DNA of 64,000 nucleotides from Oceanobacillus neutriphilus (GCF_014645515.1 NZ_BMLW01000003.1:124001-188000); one strand, 5' to 3'. Positions 38,026 to 47,538 are shown, counted from the stretch's first letter. Translations and numbers: made by a program. The notes: generated by a model not told the origin, from the sequence alone.

Positions 38026-38054
38026 TTTACATTGGATTCTTCATTTGATATAAT
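38026..38054 (+). promoter_or_regulatory. Sigma-A promoter of the MscS-family gene
   Basis: TTTACA (38026-38031), a 17-base spacer and TATAAT (38049-38054), about 35 bases before the chosen start codon. The 225 bases to the left, toward the divergent PTS-IIC-like gene, show nothing else. Confidence 0.7.
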
Positions 38055-38090
38055 CATCAATCATTGAGAGCAGTAAAGGAGATGGAAGAA

Positions 38091-38921
38091 TTGGATTGGA
38101 TTGAAAACATAAACTGGGAACAGCTTTTATTAAATTCTGGATTAATTGTTTTAAAATTGATAGCGACACTTATTGTATTTTATATTGCACGTGCGATTGG
38201 AAAAAGATTTATCCGGAATTCGTTTTCTAAAGCACAGGTGAAGAAAAAAATGTCGGCTGGCAGAACAAAGACTCTGCAGTCGTTAACAATCAGTGCCTTT
38301 TCTTATGTTTTATTTTTTGTAACATTAGTAGTTATTCTCGGTATTTTTGATATTAACGCAACAGGTTTGATTGCCGGGGCTGGTGTTGTCGGTCTGGCAA
38401 TTGGGTTTGGTGCACAAGGGCTGGTCAGTGATATTGTTACAGGCTTTTTCTTATTGTTAGAGAAGCAGGTTGATGTTGGTGATTACATAACTGCTGCAGG
38501 GTACGATGGAGTTGTAGAAGAGGTTGGTCTGCGGACAATGCACATCCGCAGTTTTGATGGTACTCTAAACTATGTGCCAAATAGAGAGGTCATCTCTTTA
38601 AGCAATCATTCCCGCGGAAATATGCAGGCTTTAGTAGATATTTCCATTCCATATAGTGATAATATTGATGAAGCAGTTGGTGTATTACAAACAGTGTGCG
38701 ATGAAATAAAAGAAAAAAATCCTAAAATTATGGAAGGGCCGGATGTACTCGGTGTGCAGACATTTGGTTCAGCAGAAATAACTTTACGGGTTATTGCTAA
38801 AACAGAATCGATGGAGCAATGGGCTGTGGAACGTGATTTGCGTAAAGCAATTAAAGAAGCGCTTGATGCGAAACAGGAAGATCCTGAAAAAACATATGCT
38901 GAAGTACCGCAGGAAGAGTAG
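38091..38921 (+). CDS. MscS-family mechanosensitive ion channel
   Basis: About 276 residues. Membrane helices at the N-terminus (LLLNSGLIVLKLIATLIVFY; ISAFSYVLFFVTLVVILGIF) and the pore helix with the MscS pattern GLIAGAGVVGLAIGFGAQGL, then the cytoplasmic vestibule (VGDYITAAGYDGVVEEVGLR, TYNVPNRE-like NYVPNREVISLSNHSRG). It releases solutes on hypo-osmotic shock. TTG 38091 is chosen because AAAGGAG lies eight bases upstream; the frame is also open to TTG 38064. Resembles B. subtilis YkuT. Confidence 0.88.
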   Translation: MDWIENINWEQLLLNSGLIVLKLIATLIVFYIARAIGKRFIRNSFSKAQVKKKMSAGRTKTLQSLTISAFSYVLFFVTLVVILGIFDINATGLIAGAGVVGLAIGFGAQGLVSDIVTGFFLLLEKQVDVGDYITAAGYDGVVEEVGLRTMHIRSFDGTLNYVPNREVISLSNHSRGNMQALVDISIPYSDNIDEAVGVLQTVCDEIKEKNPKIMEGPDVLGVQTFGSAEITLRVIAKTESMEQWAVERDLRKAIKEALDAKQEDPEKTYAEVPQEE

Positions 38922-38961
38922 TTAGAACCTGTAAATAAAATTTGAAACAGATAATTTAAGA

Positions 38962-38995
38962 GGGCTATCGAAATGAAATTCGGTAGTCCTTTTTG
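38962..38995 (+). terminator. Rho-independent terminator
   Basis: GGGCTATCGAA (38962-38972) pairs with TTCGGTAGTCC (38979-38989), using G-U pairs, followed by T6. After the MscS-family gene. Confidence 0.8.
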
Positions 38996-39197
38996 TTTTC
39001 GAAATTATATTCTGATGGATAATTAACAAGAGCTCCATTAAATGAAAGGACTAATCCGATGCTGTTAGTTGTAACTTATATTTCGGATGTTACTTTATTT
39101 TTACCGGATTTATAATTAAAATAAGTATTTTTGTGCATGCATCTTGTATAATGATAGTTAGATAAAGGAATAAAGGTTTAGCTGGATATAAGGAAGA

Positions 39198-39266
39198 ATG
39201 AATGAACAAATTGACATGGAAGGAAGTACATATTGTGGTGGCGGTTTCCCCTGTGAAGAACTATAG
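39198..39266 (+). other. Possible 22-residue Cys-containing peptide ORF
   Basis: ATG 39198 opens MNEQIDMEGSTYCGGGFPC followed by EEL and a stop. It lies downstream of a TATAAT box (39147). The purine-rich AAGGAAG is only about one base before the ATG, too close for normal initiation, so translation is doubtful. The two cysteines flanking GGGFP are the only reason to list it. Confidence 0.2.
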
Positions 39267-39467
39267 CGTTCACATCCTTTATTTTTTATGATTTTTGTAT
39301 CAGGATTTCAGGAAAATTGTTTCATAGTCTATAAGCATTGCAATAATGGAGTACGATCATCGTTTAAGTTTGCCGAACTTAGACTGAATGTTTAATGCTT
39401 TTAGAAGAAGGATGCAGCACATGTAAGATAAGATTAATTTGTAAAATAAGCATCGGGAGTGGTTTGC

Positions 39468-40757
39468 ATGAGGAGTATTTTTCGCAAAGTTGTGACAGAG
39501 GAAAATCTGCTGGAAAGCAGTAAAGATGTAAAGGTAGTTTTAGAAGAATTGTATCAGGAAGATTTAACTTTACAGCTGCAGCTGTCGAAAATAACAAAGC
39601 AGGACCTGGCTATTGCAAAATTGTTGCAGCCAATGATTAAGGAGAATATTGAAACAATTATTAATCCTTTTTATGATAATCTGGCCCTTGTTCCAGAATT
39701 AATAGGAATTATTGAAAATAACAGTTCAATTAGCCGTTTAAAACAAACATTGACAATACACGTTATCGAAATGTTTTCTGGAGAAATAAATCAGAATTTT
39801 ATTGATAAACGGCGCAGGATTGCCAGGGTGCATGTACAAATTGGTCTGAAGCCTAAATGGTATGTTGCCTCTTTTCAAGAAATCTTCTTGCAAATATCAA
39901 AGCTTTTAGCAGATACATATCAAGACAGAGATAGCTTTTTGTATGCTGCCCAGGTAACAAATAAATTATTAAACTTTGAGCAGCAGCTTGTCTTGGAAGC
40001 ATACGAAGAGGATATCGAAGAAAAAAGAGCGATTGTCGATGAAAAGAATCAAGCTCTTATCACTTCCATGAGAGAAACGGCAGAGAATCTAAGCTTCTTA
40101 TCTTCAGAAACGAATCAATCTGTGATGAAAATGGTCAGTCAGGCAAATCGGATTAATCAAATTTCCAGGCAGGGAGAAGAGATTGCTGCTTCCACTACGG
40201 AATCTGCACAGCTTGGTATGGAGCAGACAAAGACAACAAGTACAGGAATGTCTAATCTAGATAATCAGATGATGTTTGTTGTAGAAAGACTGGAGCAGTT
40301 AATGAATAGTGCGGAAAAAATTAAGTCAGTTATTTCTATTGTAGAATCCATTGCAGGACAGACGAATCTATTAGCATTAAATGCATCTATTGAAGCTGCC
40401 AGAGTCGGCGAACAAGGTAAAGGATTTGCTGTTGTAGCTGAAGAGGTGCGCAAACTGGCGGTACAGTCAGCGAAAGCAGTTGCAGAGGTAAGTGATTTGA
40501 TTTTTGAAACGAATGAACAAGTTGCCAATAGCCGTGAAGCAATCAGAGAAACACAGGAAGAAGTAAAAGCCGTACGTGAGCAAACAGCTAAGACAGCAGA
40601 TATTTTAAGTAAAGTTTCTGAATCAATGACGCTTATTTCAGAAAATAGCAGTCATATTCAGCAATCTTTAGAAGAGAATCAGCAAAGTATGAATGAGATT
40701 GAATCTTCTATGGGGGAGATTGAGAACTATTCCCACAAGTTTAATGAAATACAATGA
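39468..40757 (+). CDS. hemAT: Heme-based aerotaxis transducer (globin-coupled methyl-accepting protein)
   Basis: About 429 residues, soluble. Residues 1-175 form a sensor globin: Tyr69 in INPFYDNL and the proximal heme ligand His122 in [14 protein letters not shown] correspond to Tyr70 and His123 of B. subtilis HemAT. Then a coiled-coil signalling domain with the conserved hairpin [20 protein letters not shown] followed by [15 protein letters not shown]. It senses oxygen and signals to CheA. ATG 39468 is chosen (GGGAGTGG upstream) over GTG 39459. No transmembrane segment, as expected. Confidence 0.93.
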   Translation: MRSIFRKVVTEENLLESSKDVKVVLEELYQEDLTLQLQLSKITKQDLAIAKLLQPMIKENIETIINPFYDNLALVPELIGIIENNSSISRLKQTLTIHVIEMFSGEINQNFIDKRRRIARVHVQIGLKPKWYVASFQEIFLQISKLLADTYQDRDSFLYAAQVTNKLLNFEQQLVLEAYEEDIEEKRAIVDEKNQALITSMRETAENLSFLSSETNQSVMKMVSQANRINQISRQGEEIAASTTESAQLGMEQTKTTSTGMSNLDNQMMFVVERLEQLMNSAEKIKSVISIVESIAGQTNLLALNASIEAARVGEQGKGFAVVAEEVRKLAVQSAKAVAEVSDLIFETNEQVANSREAIRETQEEVKAVREQTAKTADILSKVSESMTLISENSSHIQQSLEENQQSMNEIESSMGEIENYSHKFNEIQ

Positions 40758-40839
40758 CAGGATATAATTATCACAAATTTATCGTAAATAATTGGATATA
40801 AGATAATGGATAGAATCTTGACGGAATGAGGAATTTGAA

Positions 40840-41670
40840 ATGAGACAATCCTATTTTTATTTAAAGCTGGAAACACACGATTTGCCTATGATTTATAAAA
40901 ATGAGAAGCGCCGTATACGGGTTCTGTTACCTAAAAATTACGGAAAAGAAAAAAATCGTCGTTATCCCGTCGTTTATATGCATGATGGACAAAATGTTTT
41001 TTACAGCAGTGAAGCTTACAGCGGTTATTCATGGAAGGTCATTCCTGCTATAAAGCGGAATCCTGATTTGGCCAAGATGATTGTCGTCGGCATAGACAAT
41101 GGGGAACAAGATCGCATAAATGAGTATACTCCCTGGAAAATTACAGAGAGCCCCCTGCCTGAGGATATTGAACTGGGAGGAAGAGGTGCTGAATTTGCAG
41201 AATTCATCATGACAGTAGTGAAGCCTTTTATTGATCAGCATTACCGTACTAAGTCGGATAAGTATCATACAGCTATGATCGGCAGTTCTCTTGGTGGGAA
41301 TATTTCAGCTTTTATGGGGATTGAATATAAAGACCAAATTGGTGGTTTGGGTATTTTTTCGCTGGCAAATTGGATTACAAGTACAGCCTTTGACCATTAT
41401 ATTGCCAGAGAGACTTTAGACCCTGAACAACGCGTATATATCCAAGTAGGGACGCAGGAAGGCGATGATGCTGACCGGCAGTTAATGTATGGAAATATGA
41501 AGCAGGCATATATTGATTGCTCACTGAAGTATTATAAGCAGCTGGTGAAAGGTAATATCTCAATTGATAATATCCATTTAAATGTTTTTGCGGATGAAGA
41601 GCATAATGAAGAAGCCTGGTCAAGGCACCTGCCGGAATGCTTCCGGTTTCTCAGTGAAAAGTGGTCTTAA
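40840..41670 (+). CDS. Alpha/beta hydrolase, putative esterase (esterase D family)
   Basis: 276 residues. N-terminal RRIRVLLPKNYGKEKNRRYP and VVYMHDGQNVF are typical of the esterase D/enterochelin-esterase-like group. Nucleophile Ser in AMIGSSLGGNISAFMG, and a C-terminal catalytic His is plausible in ADEEHNEEAW. Cytoplasmic. Followed, 260 bases later, by an ATP-grasp gene and a second esterase gene. The physical substrate is unknown. Confidence 0.85.
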   Translation: MRQSYFYLKLETHDLPMIYKNEKRRIRVLLPKNYGKEKNRRYPVVYMHDGQNVFYSSEAYSGYSWKVIPAIKRNPDLAKMIVVGIDNGEQDRINEYTPWKITESPLPEDIELGGRGAEFAEFIMTVVKPFIDQHYRTKSDKYHTAMIGSSLGGNISAFMGIEYKDQIGGLGIFSLANWITSTAFDHYIARETLDPEQRVYIQVGTQEGDDADRQLMYGNMKQAYIDCSLKYYKQLVKGNISIDNIHLNVFADEEHNEEAWSRHLPECFRFLSEKWS

Positions 41671-41931
41671 TTTATGCGTGTACAAAAGGTGTTGAAAAGC
41701 ATCTGCCGTCCAATTTTTAACAGTTATTAGGCGGCAGATAATATTACGCCTGATAGTATTTTGCGATTGTGGCTGTATGGCCTGCTGAATACATTTAATA
41801 GTGCTGCTAAATGTACATTTATTTACCCGTTTTGACAATTTTCGAAAAATTATATTGATTTTAAATTGAAAAAATGGTATTTTAACAGTTAAACTACTGA
41901 TTTTTGCAGGGGTCAGGAAAGGAGAATGATG

Positions 41932-43101
41932 ATGAATTATATTTTGATATCACCATATTATCCGAATAATTTTCAGCCATTTGCCCATCGTTTAAAAGAT
42001 GCAGGTGTCAACGTGTTAGGAATTGGTGAAGAGCCTTATAATCAATTAGGCTCTGAATTACAAAAATCACTGACAGAGTATTATCGTGTCAATGATTTAG
42101 AAGATGTTGACGAAGTGAAACGCGCTGTTGCATTTTTATTTTATAAGCATGGCCCTATGGACCGGATTGAATCAAATAATGAACACTGGTTAGAGCTTGA
42201 TGCCAAGCTTCGTGAGCAATTTAATGTATTTGGAAATAAATCAAAAGACTTGAAAAAGGTAAAATTTAAATCTGAAATGAAGAAACTGTTCAAAAAAGCG
42301 GGTGTGCCGGTAGTTGAGGGACGCGTTGTCAAAAACAAGAAGGATTTAGTGAAAGCTATTGAGAAATTGGGTCTGCCAGTTATTGCGAAACCGGATAATG
42401 GAGTTGGTTCCGCCGCTACCTTTAAGTTGAGCTCCAAAGATGATGTGCATCGTTTTGAAGAAGAGTGGAAGGAAGCAACAGCTTATTTCCTGGAGCCTTA
42501 TGTTGAAGGAGGAAAACTCTGTACGTTTGACGGTTTAACAGATCAAAAAGGAAATATTGTTTTCCAGACAAGCTTTACATATAATGTACCAACTTTAGAG
42601 CTTGTTCAAGGTCAGCTGGATTTATTTTATGTGATTCAGAAGGAAATTGATCCGAAGCTTGAAGAATATGGACAGGCAATTGTAAAAACCTTTGGAATGA
42701 AGGAACGTTTTTTCCATATTGAGTTTTTCCAATTGGAAAATGGAGATTACGTAGCACTGGAATATAATAATCGCTTGGCAGGAGGTTATACAATTGATAT
42801 GTATAACTATGCTTACTCCATTGATTTATTTGCCCAGTATGCTTCTCTGGTGACTGGAGGAGAATTTAAGGAACCAGATGCTCCAAATCAGTATTGTATT
42901 GGGGTTACACAGCGTGATGCTTACCAATATCAAAATGATACCAAAGCAATCCGTGATAAATTTAGAAATAGAGTGAAGTTTGCCGAGCGTATGCCGGAAG
43001 CATTTGCACATCTTCAAGGAAACCAATTTTATGCCATTAATGCAGATACTGAGGAAGAAGTAAATGAGATCACCCGCTTTGTGCATGAACGAAAAAAATA
43101 A
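41932..43101 (+). CDS. ATP-grasp domain carboxylate-amine/thiol ligase-like protein
   Basis: About 389 residues. N-terminal preATP-grasp region (NYILISPYYPNNFQPFAHRL), then the ATP-grasp fold: KSEMKKLFKKAGVPVVEGRV, LGLPVIAKPDNGVGSAATFK (lysine and glycine-loop), TAYFLEPYVEGGKLCTFDG, and the Mg-binding end FFHIEFFQLENGDYVALEYN followed by NRLAGGY. Such enzymes join a carboxylate to an amine or thiol via acyl phosphate; the substrate here is unknown. Of three consecutive ATGs, 41932 is best spaced from AAAGGAG. The next gene, an esterase, starts 25 bases after its stop. Confidence 0.85.
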   Translation: MNYILISPYYPNNFQPFAHRLKDAGVNVLGIGEEPYNQLGSELQKSLTEYYRVNDLEDVDEVKRAVAFLFYKHGPMDRIESNNEHWLELDAKLREQFNVFGNKSKDLKKVKFKSEMKKLFKKAGVPVVEGRVVKNKKDLVKAIEKLGLPVIAKPDNGVGSAATFKLSSKDDVHRFEEEWKEATAYFLEPYVEGGKLCTFDGLTDQKGNIVFQTSFTYNVPTLELVQGQLDLFYVIQKEIDPKLEEYGQAIVKTFGMKERFFHIEFFQLENGDYVALEYNNRLAGGYTIDMYNYAYSIDLFAQYASLVTGGEFKEPDAPNQYCIGVTQRDAYQYQNDTKAIRDKFRNRVKFAERMPEAFAHLQGNQFYAINADTEEEVNEITRFVHERKK

Positions 43102-43125
43102 AGAGCTGAGACAGGAGTTTTGACT

Positions 43126-43866
43126 ATGCATATAGAACAGTTAAGCCATTGGAGCGGTGAATTAGGGCGTGAGATGCCGTTAAACAGATACGGACATAGT
43201 GGTATGCCGATTATTGTTTTCCCATCATCCGGCGGAACGCATTTTGAATATTATGATTTTGGAATGATTGATGCCTGTCAGGAATTTATTGAAGCTGGTA
43301 AAGTTCAGTTTTTTTCATTAGCCAGTGTGGACAGTGAAAGCTGGCTGCATAATTCAAAGTCTCCGCATGACCGTGCACTTGCTCATGAGGCATATGACCG
43401 TTATGTGATCTCAGAAGCAGTTCCATTTATTAAACATAAAGCAGACTGGTTTGAACCAATGATGACAACAGGATGCAGTATGGGAGCTTATCACGCGCTG
43501 AACTTTTTCTTGAGACACCCCGATGTATTTCAAACAATGGTAGCACTTAGTGGTGTATATGATGCGCGTTTCTTTTTCGGAGATTATGGAAATGATCCGC
43601 TTGTATATGAAAATTCACCAAGTGATTATATCTGGAATCAAAACGATGGCTGGTTTATTGATCGTTACCGCTCTGCAAATATTATTATGTGTACAGGATT
43701 AGGTGATTGGGAGCAGGATGGTCTGCCTTCTTACCGTTCATTAAAAGAAGCTTTTGAAGAAAAACAAATTCCGGCCTGGTTTGATGAATGGGGAGAAGAT
43801 GTTTCTCATGATTGGGTCTGGTGGAGAAAGCAAATGCCGTATTACTTAAAAAAATTATTTTCCTAA
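43126..43866 (+). CDS. Putative esterase of the alpha/beta hydrolase fold
   Basis: 246 residues. N-terminal MHIEQLSHWSGELGREMPLN and PIIVFPSSGGTHFEYYDFGM (the cap before the nucleophile), nucleophile in GCSMGAYHAL, and probable catalytic His in EDVSHDWVWW. ATG 43126 sits eight bases after CAGGAG. Almost certainly co-transcribed with the ATP-grasp gene. Together with the esterase at 40840-41670 it forms an esterase/ATP-grasp/esterase set. Confidence 0.85.
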   Translation: MHIEQLSHWSGELGREMPLNRYGHSGMPIIVFPSSGGTHFEYYDFGMIDACQEFIEAGKVQFFSLASVDSESWLHNSKSPHDRALAHEAYDRYVISEAVPFIKHKADWFEPMMTTGCSMGAYHALNFFLRHPDVFQTMVALSGVYDARFFFGDYGNDPLVYENSPSDYIWNQNDGWFIDRYRSANIIMCTGLGDWEQDGLPSYRSLKEAFEEKQIPAWFDEWGEDVSHDWVWWRKQMPYYLKKLFS

Positions 43867-43875
43867 ATGTATGAA

Positions 43876-43908
43876 AACATCAGTATAATAAAGATACTGG
43901 TGTTTTTT
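43876..43908 (+). terminator. Rho-independent terminator
   Basis: AACATCAGTAT (43876-43886) pairs with ATACTGGTGTT (43894-43904), one G-U type pair, followed by T6. Ends the ATP-grasp/esterase unit. Confidence 0.85.
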
Positions 43909-44029
43909 ATCGGATAAATCTACATTAATAGCGTCCTCTTTCCATATATACGAACAATCTGATGTATAATTGCAGGAGTGACCTAAAGGATAGATGGAAG
44001 AATTATATGAATAAAGAGGTTAAAAGCTG

Positions 44030-44881
44030 ATGAAGAAAAAGACAAAAATCAAAAGTGGTTTAAGAAAACGTATTATTTTTATTGTTCTGCTGCTGGCAAT
44101 GCTGTCCATAACTATTAAAATATATTTTGATACTGCCACATTTAAGATAAATAGAGAACAGTTTCAAAGTGACAAGCTGGAGGAAGGCACAGAGCTGAAA
44201 GTACTGCAAATAACAGATGTACATAGCCGTGTGTTTGGGAAGGAGAACGGTGCAGTGCTTGAAAAAGTGAAGGAACTTGATGCTGATATTATTGTTTTAA
44301 CAGGTGATTTAATTGATAGGAAGACAGAAAATCTGGAGCCGGCTCTTCAGTTTGCAGAAGAATTAGTACAGTTAAACCCGGATACTTATTTTGTCACTGG
44401 CAATCACGAGCATGGAAATCCCGAAAAAGAAGCATTTTTAGCTGGATTAGCGGACAGAGGGGTTATCATTTTAAACAATAAGAATACGCAATTTGAAAAA
44501 GATGGTCAGCTATTTAACATAGTTGGTGTGAATGATATATCGACAGAGCATGAAGATATGTCTCCGGCTTTTGCTGACCTGGATACAGATAAATATACTA
44601 TTTTACTATCCCATGCTCCAATCGTTGTTCAAAAATATCCTGATGTTGATGCTGATATCGTACTAAGCGGTCATACACATGGCGGTCAGGTCAGGCTGCC
44701 ATTTATAGGAGCGCTTGTTGCTCCGGATGAGGGGCTGTTGCCGGAATTACAGAAGGGGATATATCCATTAGGCGATGAGCGTTATTTATATATTGACAGC
44801 GGATTGGGAACTTCTGCGTTACCGATAAGATTTCTTAATCAGGGTCAGATCAGTTTGATTACTATTCAATCAAATTTATAA
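44030..44881 (+). CDS. Membrane-anchored metallophosphoesterase (YkuE/YaeI-like)
   Basis: 283 residues. Basic N-terminus and one membrane anchor (IIFIVLLLAMLSITIKIYF), then calcineurin-like metal motifs: QITDVHSR, VLTGDLIDR, VTGNHEHGN, LLSHAP and LSGHTHGGQ. The active site would lie outside the membrane or at its surface. Relatives act on phosphodiesters or lipid-linked pyrophosphates; the substrate is not known. ATG follows AAAGAGG. Confidence 0.87.
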   Translation: MKKKTKIKSGLRKRIIFIVLLLAMLSITIKIYFDTATFKINREQFQSDKLEEGTELKVLQITDVHSRVFGKENGAVLEKVKELDADIIVLTGDLIDRKTENLEPALQFAEELVQLNPDTYFVTGNHEHGNPEKEAFLAGLADRGVIILNNKNTQFEKDGQLFNIVGVNDISTEHEDMSPAFADLDTDKYTILLSHAPIVVQKYPDVDADIVLSGHTHGGQVRLPFIGALVAPDEGLLPELQKGIYPLGDERYLYIDSGLGTSALPIRFLNQGQISLITIQSNL

Positions 44882-44893
44882 AAATAGTGATAT

Positions 44894-44945
44894 AAAATAA
44901 GCAATGGTTTTACTGGAAATTTTAAGTAACCATTGCTTATTTTAC
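44894..44945. terminator. Bidirectional Rho-independent terminator
   Basis: AAAATAAGCAATGGTT (44894-44909) pairs perfectly over 16 bp with AACCATTGCTTATTTT (44928-44943). It separates the metallophosphoesterase from the convergent frl operon. Confidence 0.88.
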
Positions 44946-45022
44946 TGATCAAACTTTACCATATTGATAGATCCTGCCTTATAAAACAAAATAATTTGGC
45001 ATTTCTAAGGCGTAGACGCAGA

Positions 45023-45757
45023 TTAAGGTAAGTTATTTTCAATTCTTAATTTGACAGCATCTGAGATAAGGTAATACTCTGAGTAATGCACAGGTTGATG
45101 ATGTTCGTTATAAATAATTTTTTCTACTAATATAAGTGGTGTTAATCTACTGATATTAAGATGTTTTTGCAATTCTTCCGTAGCCGGAACAATTTCCAAT
45201 TCTTTCTTAACTGTTTTAAATGCAATTCTATAATCATCGTGAATAATTTTAAAAGTTGAGCTTTCTTTTTTTATTTTATCTTCTATATTTGGATAAATAG
45301 CAGTCGGAAGATAAGCATAATCCAAACTCAAAATTTGGTCGTTACGATATACTTTGCGGATAAGCTCAATAAACTCATTATATTTGTTCTCAAATAGACT
45401 GTTTATTTTTTTATTGTTACTTATTTTTTTCATAGAAACAATCTCTTTTGATATCTTATCATTATCTGACGTCAGACCTTCAGAGAATCCTTGCAAATGT
45501 AGCAGATGTATTTCTTTACGTTTCTTGTTTACAAAGGTTCCTCTCCCATGAATAATCTTCAAAACACCTTCATCTACAAGCTCTTTGATTGCTCGTCTAA
45601 TAGAAATGCGACTGGCTTTAAATAACTTTCCTAATTCTTTTTCAGTAGGGATACGATCTCCGGATTGGAGTTGATTTTCATTAATGTATTCCTTAATTCC
45701 TGTCATAATTTCTTCGTACAAATAGTTTTGCCCGCCGTTCAAATTATCTTCCTTCAT
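45023..45757 (-). CDS. frlR: GntR-family (HutC/UTRA) regulator of the frl operon
   Basis: 244 residues: N-terminal winged helix (LYEEIMTGIKEYINENQLQS; GDRIPTEKELGKLFKASRIS; RRAIKELVDEGVL; GRGTFV) and a C-terminal UTRA ligand domain ending EKIIYNEHHQPVHYSEYYL. It lies at the end of the fructosamine operon on the same strand, as a homologue of B. subtilis FrlR, and is likely to repress it until a phosphorylated fructosamine binds. ATG follows TAGGAGC. Confidence 0.88.
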   Translation of the reverse strand: MKEDNLNGGQNYLYEEIMTGIKEYINENQLQSGDRIPTEKELGKLFKASRISIRRAIKELVDEGVLKIIHGRGTFVNKKRKEIHLLHLQGFSEGLTSDNDKISKEIVSMKKISNNKKINSLFENKYNEFIELIRKVYRNDQILSLDYAYLPTAIYPNIEDKIKKESSTFKIIHDDYRIAFKTVKKELEIVPATEELQKHLNISRLTPLILVEKIIYNEHHQPVHYSEYYLISDAVKLRIENNLP

Positions 45758-45771
45758 AAAATTAGCTCCTA

Positions 45772-45797
45772 TAATGTAAGTATTCTCTTACATTATA
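45772..45797 (-). promoter_or_regulatory. Inverted repeat upstream of frlR
   Basis: ATAATGTAAG (45772-45781), six bases, CTTACATTAT (45788-45797): perfect 10-bp arms. Lies 15 bases upstream of frlR. An autoregulatory FrlR operator or an mRNA hairpin between frlD and frlR are both possible. Confidence 0.5.
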
Positions 45798-45820
45798 CAT
45801 CAAACTATGGTATTCGTTAA

Positions 45821-46642
45821 CTAATCAATCAAAGGTTGAGGATAACCAAAGCCTCCATAGACCTGACACGTATTTTCAGCTGATTTCGTACCCTGTTCGA
45901 TTGCTGATAAGATATTTTTATTCTCTATATATGACGTTAAAAAACCCGCTATAAAACTATCTCCTGCTCCCATTGTATCAATCACATCAATTTTATTCAG
46001 CTTCTGATAGAAACGACCCTGCTCGGAAATAACAATAGCTGGATTGCCGCCTCTGGTAATGACAATCACTTCAAACTGAAATGATTGTATAGAAGAAATG
46101 AAAGTTTCCAAATTATCTTCTGACAGCTCTGCAGCTGAAAAGAACGCATAGGAAATATATGGAGCAATAGATTCAATATAATCTAACGCTTTATTATCAG
46201 AGAAGTCATAAGCAATTTTAATGACTTCAGCTAATTTTGGAAGTTCGCTTTCCATTGATGAATAACAGCTCACATGGCATAAATCAAATTGCCGAATATA
46301 ATCCAATTCTTCTAAAGTGAGCTGAATTTTAAAACGATGCTGTACTGTGTTTTTTGGACCACCTACAAAAATGCGATCTCCATCAGGAGACAGATTTACT
46401 TTTGGTTGCCCTGTAATGCCAGCAGCAATCCGGGAATATTGATAATCAATTCCTTCTTGCTTTAACGCAAATTGCAGATGCTTGGCAGGAGCATCATTTG
46501 CAAAAATACCGATATAGGCAACTTCTTCAGCTCTATTACGTTTGGCATTTACAGCTACATTGACACAATTTCCGCCGGGGAAGTACTCTTCTCGGTCTAA
46601 ATAACAGTCCACTACATTATCTCCAATAGTAATTAATTTCAT
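45821..46642 (-). CDS. frlD: PfkB-family kinase, fructoselysine 6-kinase-like
   Basis: 273 residues: GDNVVDCYLDREEYFPGGNC near the start and the second PfkB signature DTMGAGDSFIAGFLTSY with the catalytic Asp. In the frl pathway FrlD phosphorylates fructosamines (Amadori compounds) on C6 before deglycation by FrlB. Six bases from the permease gene. The function is assigned from operon order plus family; the exact fructosamine is not known. Confidence 0.88.
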   Translation of the reverse strand: MKLITIGDNVVDCYLDREEYFPGGNCVNVAVNAKRNRAEEVAYIGIFANDAPAKHLQFALKQEGIDYQYSRIAAGITGQPKVNLSPDGDRIFVGGPKNTVQHRFKIQLTLEELDYIRQFDLCHVSCYSSMESELPKLAEVIKIAYDFSDNKALDYIESIAPYISYAFFSAAELSEDNLETFISSIQSFQFEVIVITRGGNPAIVISEQGRFYQKLNKIDVIDTMGAGDSFIAGFLTSYIENKNILSAIEQGTKSAENTCQVYGGFGYPQPLID

Positions 46643-46648
46643 TTTTCA

Positions 46649-47536
46649 CTATCCTTTCACAGAACCTTCTGCAAGTCCTCGTACTAAGTATTTTTGTAAA
46701 AAGATTAATAGAATAATCATTGGTATGGAAGCAATTACCATACCTGACAACAGCACACCCCAGTCGGTTCTTAATGCGTCACGAAAAACCATTAAACCGG
46801 ATGGAATGGTTTTTAAATCACTGGAGTTGATAAATACTGTAGCAAATAAAAACTCATTCCAGGCAAAGAATGCATTTAAAATAACTGTTGTAACAACTAC
46901 AGGAATGGATAAAGGCAGATATATTCTCCGATAGATACCAAATTCACTGCATCCATCCAATAAAGCTGACTCAGAAAGTTCTTTTGGAACGGTTAAGAAA
47001 AACGCTCGAATAAGAATGATAGTTAAAGGTAATCGATATGCGACATAAGTTAAAATTAATGCCCAGCGGGTATCGATTAAATTAAAAAATGTTAATATTT
47101 CAAACAATGGAATTAACGCTACTTGCGGATTCATCATTAGTCCACCGATGATAAACAGCAGTGCTATGTCAATCCAGCGATTGCGGTAACGGGATAAAGT
47201 AAATGCTGCCATCGAACCGATTGTGACGGTAATTAGGATAGCAAAACCTGTTACATAAAGACTATTTATAAAGTAATTTTGTATACCTTGTTCCCAGGCT
47301 AATGTGTAGTTTGAAAAATTCCAGGTGCTCGGCAGATTCCATACATCAGAGTAAATTTCGTCATAGCTCTTAAATGAAGAAATCAACATCCAAAACAACG
47401 GGTAAAGAATGATTAATGCAAAAATCCCGAGGCCAATTAATGTACTGTATTTAAATATTCTTGTTTGGATTTTTGCAGATTTAGGCTCTTTCTGACGGGA
47501 ATTGGAATATTGCTTTGAATTTATATTCTCTTTCAT
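46649..47536 (-). CDS. frlM: ABC sugar-type permease of the frl operon
   Basis: About 295 residues, MalG/CUT1-type permease with six membrane spans and the EAA loop ELSESALLDGCSEFGIYRRI. Ends in LVRGLAEGSVKG. ATG 47536 (GGAAG upstream) is chosen over the overlapping TTG at 47542. Its start overlaps the frlN stop, implying coupled translation. Confidence 0.9.
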   Translation of the reverse strand: MKENINSKQYSNSRQKEPKSAKIQTRIFKYSTLIGLGIFALIILYPLFWMLISSFKSYDEIYSDVWNLPSTWNFSNYTLAWEQGIQNYFINSLYVTGFAILITVTIGSMAAFTLSRYRNRWIDIALLFIIGGLMMNPQVALIPLFEILTFFNLIDTRWALILTYVAYRLPLTIILIRAFFLTVPKELSESALLDGCSEFGIYRRIYLPLSIPVVVTTVILNAFFAWNEFLFATVFINSSDLKTIPSGLMVFRDALRTDWGVLLSGMVIASIPMIILLIFLQKYLVRGLAEGSVKG

Positions 47537-47538
47537 TA

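Larger units (their letters stand above)
38922..39467. other. Intergenic region upstream of hemAT
   Basis: It contains the terminator at 38962-38995, an inverted repeat ATCCGA/TCGGAT (39054-39088), a likely -10 box TATAAT at 39147-39152, and a tiny open frame at 39198-39266. A sequence GCCGAACT (39372-39379) is a partial match to a sigma-D -10 box, which would suit a chemotaxis gene, but no TAAA -35 box is correctly spaced. Confidence 0.4.

Noticed and set aside
39372-39379. Possible sigma-D promoter (GCCGAACT) for hemAT
   Set aside because: Only six of eight positions match and no TAAA -35 box lies at the right distance.
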